A DNA stretch of 17,534 nt from contig JAGZIW010000021.1 of NCBI GenBank assembly GCA_018366035.1, positions 1-17,534 of the forward strand. Direction: 5' to 3'. Source of the DNA: Butyricicoccus pullicaecorum (GTDB taxonomy: Bacteria; Bacillota; Clostridia; Oscillospirales; Butyricicoccaceae). Position 1 is the stretch's first letter. Each line of letters begins with the position of its first letter. Position numbers and translations under genes: made by a program. The notes beneath the pieces were generated by a model. The model did no database searches and was not told the DNA's origin. It saw only the letters and a list, made by a program, of their open reading frames with translations. Shown here piece after piece: positions 14,301 through 17,534 of this stretch.

Positions 14301-14425
14301 ACGAAATCGTAAAAGAATCCGGCTGCGATTTGATACAGGGCTTTTATTATTATAGACCGATGGAGTTGGATCAGCTTTATCAGCTGCTTGCAGAACAGTA
14401 CGAGGAAAGCCAAGAGTCTGTGTAG
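11336..14425 (+). CDS. PAS-GAF-GGDEF-PAS-EAL cyclic-di-GMP turnover protein
   Basis: This 1029-residue cytoplasmic protein has GTG 11336 as preferred start, nine bases after AAAGGA; the frame is open to TTG 11252, but no earlier codon is well spaced. Domains: PAS about 5-100 (VYISDIETNEIIFMN, Cys pair CIFC), GAF-like about 115-300, GGDEF about 310-460 with intact RVGGDEF (367-371) and DINGLKETND. No RxxD inhibitory site precedes it. A second PAS (about 480-610) and a degenerate GGDEF (about 620-760, RLSGMRC replacing the motif) follow, then EAL about 775-1020. The EAL motif is ETL (805-807), with NVS, ELTES, DDFGSG (D924, D925), IKLD and EGVET all present. Both synthesis and breakdown of c-di-GMP therefore look possible. 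No membrane helix is seen. Confidence 0.9.
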   Translation: MKDLFDYFEGLDEAVYISDIETNEIIFMNRCLRKTLGYTEKEAYKGKKCHKVLQGSDSPCIFCNNQELKVGRFTVWAHENPVLNQRYVIRDTLTEFQGRKYRVEVATAMDQSGMEKAAHYFTRKEAVLNECLQMFFSTSDPDHSLERLLRYLGETFGGDRAYIFEVYEDRKTSNTYEWCASGGKSQIDILQDLPLSDLKYWVQVFEKEDILNIPDIGEIRKTSPATYAFLKSQKIKSLVVGGIQEEGLLKGFIGMSNPAQESVFLLEQVLKELGKYMIPQLKRRDLYRRLNKMSYQDLLTGAYNHNAMFDHNMLSGSWRSFGAIYCDINGLKETNDTQGHSAGNALIQECYQVLKKSLHTEWIYRVGGDEFVALYYDVGEAVLQKEVEGLRLAVMQSVCQIAIGSAWSDEVPIDIDQVLNDADTQMYKEKEQYYANLVRTIDETAQKAVEGSSFSANQSMADYQIKLRRFLSNTYYDLSFFLTILGNDTSTSYFFFGDMQKNLFFISENMRKKFGFENNIVSDLINRWAERIVEPHLLKRFWDDINAVLENRKDYHDLRYQIADAQGKKIWIRCFGKIKWNENGTKPLFFAGRMTQQEEGFVVDALTNFPTETALEKQLECVQESGESCQAIGFSFHNITQINNNHGRSYGDSLIRAITRELTDKLADRLKFYRLSGMRCLALTECCLEEEIEALIYQIKEVIDHAYQEQGIALQYTCSFARMYYPQDGVSPQDFIENMISLIKVAHQSPTQLYIDDSAGNIKKMQRISSMESCLMENIINEMMNFRIVVQPVVSTQNGLPIGGETLLRWRFRGEEISPAVFIPIMENEHMIHLAGRWVFEQAVRACVRILTYAPNFYLTVNVSLQQLEDESFIAFIEQTLRKYELGGEHIVMELTESCMDDQPEKLERFVKACENLNIRIALDDFGSGYSSLRVLLRYPSNIIKLDRSLLVEMSDSFEKNGFITSIVYACHQFGKKVCMEGVETDFQDEIVKESGCDLIQGFYYYRPMELDQLYQLLAEQYEESQESV

Positions 14426-14463
14426 ACGTGATTGGAGATACGCGAGTTTAAGATTCATATAGG

Positions 14464-14498
14464 AACGGGAGAATACACGTATTCTCCCGTTATTTTTT
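14464..14498 (+). terminator. Terminator of the GGDEF/EAL gene
   Basis: AACGGGAGAATA (14464-14475) pairs with TATTCTCCCGTT (14480-14491) around a short loop, followed by ATTTTTT. It lies 38 bases after the stop codon. The remaining 130 bases before the next gene hold a possible -10 box TATGAT (14596-14601) but no clear -35. Confidence 0.92.
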
Positions 14499-14643
14499 GC
14501 ACTCTATTCAGAATTGCGAAAGCCAGCGATAGCTTACAAATTAAGAACATGAATTTTACCGACAGAATTCGGCAAAATTCGATTATAAAGCTTGTTATGA
14601 TAGTCTCAAGTCGGCAGCGAATTGCTGGAGAATGGAGGGTATC

Positions 14644-15480
14644 ATGGAGAAGCGAGTCGTGAAAAGTGTTGCAGCTGTGATGTTTTTATTTTGTTTTTGC
14701 ATGCCGTCAGCCTTGGCACATGGGGGAAGGACAGATGCAAATGGTGGACATCGAGACAATCAGAATGTTTCTGGGTTGGGCGCATACCACTATCATCATG
14801 GATATGAAGCGCATTTGCACCCAGAGGGAATCTGTCCATATGCACATGATGAACTAGACAAGGGAGCTGTACAACCAGAGGTTCATGCAAGTTCGATTAC
14901 AGTCGGCGGGATTCCGCAAAAGGCTGTTGTCAGTCAGCCATTTCAGCTCGAAGCATCTGTTTTTCCGTCAGATGCACAGGAGAGGGAAATCAGTTGGTCA
15001 TCGAGTGACCCATCGGTAGCCACGGTTACAGAGGACGGGGAAGTGATGCCGCTGCGGGCAGGCACAGTGGAAATTTGCGCAAAGACAGCAAATGATATTG
15101 TGGAGGTGGTGACGCTGACGATTGCAGAAATTCCGGTTGCCGCAGTGTCGATTCAATTTGATGAAGACATGCTGGAAAAAGGAAAACTAAACATGGATAC
15201 AGCATTACAAATGCGGGCAGTTGTACAGCCAAAGGAGAGAGCGGATTCTGCGGTTCACTGGTCGGTTTCTGATACGGAAATTGCAGAGATTTCAGAGAAT
15301 GGATTGTTGGTACCTCGAAGAAGTGGTACAGTGACGGTGACTGCATATTGTCAGAATGGGATACAGGATTCGGTAGCGTTGGAGATCCAACAAGAAAAAA
15401 ACGGCTTTGCTGCAGCCAGTGTGGTTGGACTTGCCGCACTTGGTGGGTGGCTGCTGTATCGGAGGAAAACACACAAATAG
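14644..15480 (+). CDS. Secreted YHYH-domain protein with two Ig-like (Big2) domains and C-terminal anchor
   Basis: The protein is 278 residues. ATG 14644 follows GGAGGG (14634-14639); an in-frame ATG at 14632 overlaps that site. A signal peptide ends near ALA-HGGRTD (residues 23-27). Next come HGGRTDANGGHRDN, GAYHYHHGYEAHLHP and ICPY, the His-rich YHYH domain, which looks metal-binding. Two bacterial Ig-like repeats follow (about 85-165 and 167-248), each with the WSSSDPSVATV / HWSVSDTEIAEI type core and a G-x-V-x-V end. A single helix (GFAAASVVGLAALGGWLLY) then RRKTHK closes the protein, with no LPXTG, so it is membrane-anchored and surface-exposed. Its ligand is unknown. Confidence 0.82.
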   Translation: MEKRVVKSVAAVMFLFCFCMPSALAHGGRTDANGGHRDNQNVSGLGAYHYHHGYEAHLHPEGICPYAHDELDKGAVQPEVHASSITVGGIPQKAVVSQPFQLEASVFPSDAQEREISWSSSDPSVATVTEDGEVMPLRAGTVEICAKTANDIVEVVTLTIAEIPVAAVSIQFDEDMLEKGKLNMDTALQMRAVVQPKERADSAVHWSVSDTEIAEISENGLLVPRRSGTVTVTAYCQNGIQDSVALEIQQEKNGFAAASVVGLAALGGWLLYRRKTHK

Positions 15481-15503
15481 AGTATATAGAGTTCGCAATG
15501 ATA

Positions 15504-15530
15504 AAAAAACCGCCTATAAGGCGGTTTTTT
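15504..15530. terminator. Bidirectional terminator
   Basis: AAAAAACCGCCT and AGGCGGTTTTTT are perfect inverted repeats around ATA. A U-tract follows the stem in both directions, ending the YHYH transcript (+) and the converging ttcA transcript (-). Confidence 0.93.
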
Positions 15531-15573
15531 GCTGGATATTTGAATTGCAAGCTTGCTGAGAAGTTTGTAGGGG

Positions 15574-16308
15574 TTATAGTTTGTAACGGGTCGTGTCAGC
15601 TTTCCAGCCGTCGAGCGGGTAGCGCTGAATTGCCCCAAAAATGCGGTCACGTAAGCCGCGGTTTTCCTTTTCCATCGCCTTGAGCATATCCTTGACTTCT
15701 TGGCGCTTGGTATTGCCGTCTGCCGGACAGGGATTGTGTACAATGGGGAGTTCCTGACGCGTCGCAAAAGAGCGGATATAGTGCTCTGGCGCATAGATAA
15801 GTGGACGAATCAGGGTGATATCTGCGCGGTCTAAATAAGTGACTGGCTTGAAGCAGGAAATTCGACCCTCATACATGAGAGACAACATATAGGTTTCTAC
15901 GACATCATCAAAATGGTGACCCAGCGCAACTTTTTTACAGCCAGCCGCGAGGGCAGCCTCATGCAGGGCACCGCGGCGCAGCTTTGCACATAAAGAACAG
16001 GGGTTTTCCTCCTGTCGTACATCGAATACAATTTGCTTAATTTGTGTTGGAATACGGATATATGGAACATTCAAACGGTCACATAGTTCTTGTACTAGTG
16101 TGAAGTCCATATCGTCATAGCCCATTTCCAAGGTGATGGCAACGACTTCAAATTTGTTGGGATAAAAACGGCGCAGACCTGCAAGCGCTGTTAAAAGAGT
16201 CAGAGAGTCTTTTCCGCCGGATACACCAACTGCAATGCGATCGCCTTCTTCGATCATGTGATAGTGGTCGACTGCGCGGCGCGTGTAGGATAACAATTTT
16301 TGCAGCAT
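15574..16308 (-). CDS. ttcA: TtcA-type tRNA thiolation enzyme (tRNA 2-thiocytidine synthetase family)
   Basis: The 244-residue enzyme has a PP-loop SGGKDS at 30-35 for ATP adenylation of the tRNA base, the Cys pair PCSLC (C104, C107) and a third Cys in NPCPADG (C194). This matches the three-Cys [4Fe-4S] arrangement of TtcA, which makes 2-thiocytidine at tRNA position 32. LGHHFDDVVETYMLSLMYEG and RPLIYAPEHYI are further family features. It is shorter than the roughly 310-residue E. coli protein, as usual for Firmicute homologues, whose exact target base is less certain. The start follows AAAGGA by ten bases. It is transcribed alone, converging on the YHYH gene. Confidence 0.85.
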   Translation of the reverse strand: MLQKLLSYTRRAVDHYHMIEEGDRIAVGVSGGKDSLTLLTALAGLRRFYPNKFEVVAITLEMGYDDMDFTLVQELCDRLNVPYIRIPTQIKQIVFDVRQEENPCSLCAKLRRGALHEAALAAGCKKVALGHHFDDVVETYMLSLMYEGRISCFKPVTYLDRADITLIRPLIYAPEHYIRSFATRQELPIVHNPCPADGNTKRQEVKDMLKAMEKENRGLRDRIFGAIQRYPLDGWKADTTRYKL

Positions 16309-16355
16309 GAAATACGATTCCTTTCTTAAATGAAACAGCGTAATCTATATCTGGA

Positions 16356-16384
16356 AATATAACAGAAAACTGTCAGGACAGCAA
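16356..16384 (-). promoter_or_regulatory. Probable ttcA promoter
   Basis: On the - strand, TTGCTG (complement of 16379-16384), a 17-base spacer and an extended -10 TG-T-TATATT (complement of 16356-16361) lie about 50 bases before the start codon. Confidence 0.55.
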
Positions 16385-16417
16385 GACTAAGTGTAAAACA
16401 AAAATAAAATTGAAAGA

Positions 16418-16462
16418 GAGAAAATAAGAGATATAAAGAGATATAATGAGATTAAAAGAGAT
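16418..16462. repeat. Five GAGA repeats at exact 10-bp spacing
   Basis: GAGAA at 16418 and GAGAT at 16428, 16438, 16448 and 16458 recur every 10 bases, each followed by A/T-rich bases. A perfect tandem copy of AAGAGATATA lies at 16426-16435 and 16436-16445. The last repeat starts 40 bases before the -35 of the rplM promoter, so all copies sit roughly on the same helix face as that promoter. Confidence 0.7.
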
Positions 16463-16497
16463 TATTCAAAGATAAATTGAAAAAATGAAAAAATCGG

Positions 16498-16526
16498 TTG
16501 ACTTTCACTTTGGGGTATGGTTTAAT
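16498..16526 (+). promoter_or_regulatory. rplM-rpsI promoter
   Basis: TTGACT (16498-16503), a 17-base spacer and TTTAAT (16521-16526) form a good vegetative promoter about 98 bases before the rplM start, with a very A-rich upstream region suited to an UP element. Confidence 0.85.
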
Positions 16527-16532
16527 AAATAA

Positions 16533-16610
16533 GGCTTTCAGATTAAGAAGCTTGGTGACAGACTGCTGAACTGTCACGCGCAAATTTGTTATTTTTATTT
16601 TAATATAAAT
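16533..16610 (+). ncRNA. Candidate L13 (rplM) mRNA leader
   Basis: The transcribed leader holds a perfect stem GTGACAG (16555-16561) / CTGTCAC (16571-16577) with loop ACTGCTGAA, followed by a T/A-rich stretch. Firmicutes commonly have a structured L13 leader for autoregulation by ribosomal protein. The position fits, but I cannot confirm the known consensus from memory. Confidence 0.4.
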
Positions 16611-16623
16611 GGAGGAAAGCATC

Positions 16624-17052
16624 ATGTCCACTTTCATGGCAAAGGCAGAGACCGTAGAGCGCAAGTGGTATGTTCTGGACGCTGCGGGCAAGCCCCTCGG
16701 CCGTACTGCTGCTACTGCTGCTATGCTGCTTCGCGGTAAACACAAGGCTACTTTTACCCCTCATGTTGATTGCGGTGATTTCGTTATCATCATCAACGCT
16801 GACAAGGCTGTTCTGACCGGCAAGAAGCTCGAGCAGAAGTACTATCGTCATCATACAGGCTGGGTTGGTAACCTGAAGGAAGTTCAGTATAAGACCCTCA
16901 TGGCTGAGAATCCGGAGAAGGCTATGCAGCTGGCTGTTAAGGGTATGCTGCCGAAGAATTCGATCGGTCGTCAGTCTGCAACCCGTCTGAAGATTTATCA
17001 GGGTGCTGAGCATGGTCATGCAGCTCAGAAGCCTGAAGCATGGGAAAAGTAA
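16624..17052 (+). CDS. rplM: 50S ribosomal protein L13
   Basis: An early-assembly protein of the large ribosomal subunit. The protein is 142 residues, the usual family length. The start is ATG 16624, seven bases after GGAGGA (16611-16616); an in-frame ATG at 16609 overlaps that binding site and would add five residues. Characteristic segments are WYVLDAAGKPLGRTA (about 15-29), LLRGKHKATFTPHVDCGD, and the signature KKLEQKYYRHHTGWVGNLKE. The gene lies 23 bases before rpsI, the conserved bacterial pair. Codon use is strongly biased (GCT, CTG, AAG), as expected for a highly expressed gene. Confidence 0.97.
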   Translation: MSTFMAKAETVERKWYVLDAAGKPLGRTAATAAMLLRGKHKATFTPHVDCGDFVIIINADKAVLTGKKLEQKYYRHHTGWVGNLKEVQYKTLMAENPEKAMQLAVKGMLPKNSIGRQSATRLKIYQGAEHGHAAQKPEAWEK

Positions 17053-17075
17053 TCTTGTAAGGAGGATAATGAAGA

Positions 17076-17483
17076 ATGTATACACCTAAGAAAGCATATT
17101 TCTACGGTACCGGCAGAAGAAAGTCCTCTGTTGCGAGAGTTCGTCTGTTCCCGGGCGGCACCGGCGAAATTAAGATCAACAACCGTACCATTGATAACTA
17201 TTTTGGTCTGGAGACCCTGAAGCTGATCGTGCGTCAGCCTCTGGAGGCTACCAACACCACAGATAAGTTCGATATCGAGTGCACCGTCGTTGGCGGCGGC
17301 TTCACTGGTCAGGCTGGTGCAATCCGTCACGGTATCGCACGTGCTCTGCTTCAGGCAAACACCGAGGAGTATCGTCCGACTTTGAAGGCTGCTGGTTTCC
17401 TGACCCGCGACCCGAGAATGAAGGAAAGAAAGAAGTACGGTCTCAAGGCAGCTCGTCGCGCGCCTCAGTTCAGCAAGAGATAA
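17076..17483 (+). CDS. rpsI: 30S ribosomal protein S9
   Basis: A small-subunit protein whose basic C-terminal tail reaches toward the P-site tRNA. The protein is 135 residues from ATG 17076, with AAGGAGG about ten bases upstream (17059-17065). Family marks are YGTGRRKSSVARVRLFPG near the N-terminus, GGGFTGQAGAIRHGIARAL in the middle, the DPRMKERKKYGLKAARR signature, and the ending APQFSKR with its invariant terminal Lys-Arg. It is co-transcribed with rplM. The 51 bases after the stop are too few to show a terminator. Confidence 0.97.
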   Translation: MYTPKKAYFYGTGRRKSSVARVRLFPGGTGEIKINNRTIDNYFGLETLKLIVRQPLEATNTTDKFDIECTVVGGGFTGQAGAIRHGIARALLQANTEEYRPTLKAAGFLTRDPRMKERKKYGLKAARRAPQFSKR

Positions 17484-17534
17484 TCTGCTGTTCAAACCGT
17501 ATCAAAATGGTTCAAAAACCCCGGAAAATCAAGG

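Noticed and set aside
16418..16462. CRISPR-like repeat array
   Set aside because: The units are only 5-10 bases with no spacers of CRISPR length; they are better described as phased short repeats.

Overview
The window looks like a low-to-mid GC Firmicute of class Clostridia, plausibly an Oscillospirales gut anaerobe. The main reasons are the conserved yajC / TIGR04086 membrane protein / SCIFF precursor / SCIFF radical SAM maturase block, the strong AGGAGG ribosome binding sites, and a prophage and recombinase of types common in Clostridia. The genus call is inference; the class call is reasonably safe.

Left third (1-6662), mobile DNA. The window opens inside the C-terminal half of a large serine recombinase with a DUF4368-type tail, as carried at one end of Tn4451/CTn-like integrative elements. 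About 150 bp later a different element begins, a decayed HK97-like siphoprophage read entirely on the + strand. Its order is Cys-rich KTR protein, strong terminator, small hypothetical, HNH nuclease, P27-type small terminase, one or two tiny Cys-rich proteins, large terminase, tiny membrane protein, portal, then directly tail-fibre 3' end, two tiny proteins, holin and GH25 endolysin. The prophage is collapsed: the large terminase has lost its nuclease region in frame, and the portal gene is cut after about 70 codons and joined to an Fn3-containing distal tail protein. Capsid, connector, tail tube and tape-measure genes are missing. The lysis pair looks intact. A 17-base near-perfect palindrome recurs just upstream of two gene starts.

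Middle (6760-10998), chromosomal. A tRNA-Gly(CCC) gene on the - strand, with its own promoter and terminator, borders the prophage. Then comes yajC with a consensus promoter, a small four-helix membrane protein, a 47-residue SCIFF ranthipeptide precursor (too short for ordinary gene finding), a hairpin with U-tract, and its radical SAM/SPASM maturase. These four genes read as one operon; the hairpin may hold maturase expression below that of the precursor. A truncated ProC-like Rossmann protein, a polytopic membrane protein and tRNA-Ser(GGA) with promoter and terminator follow.

Right third (11041-17534), chromosomal. A 1029-residue PAS-GAF-GGDEF-PAS-(degenerate GGDEF)-EAL protein lies behind a promoter whose -10 box is buried in a perfect 13-bp inverted repeat. 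Next are a secreted YHYH/Ig-like protein with a C-terminal membrane anchor, a bidirectional terminator, and a convergent TtcA-type tRNA thiolase gene. Last is the rplM-rpsI ribosomal operon with a consensus promoter, a leader hairpin, and an upstream block of GAGA repeats spaced exactly 10 bp apart.
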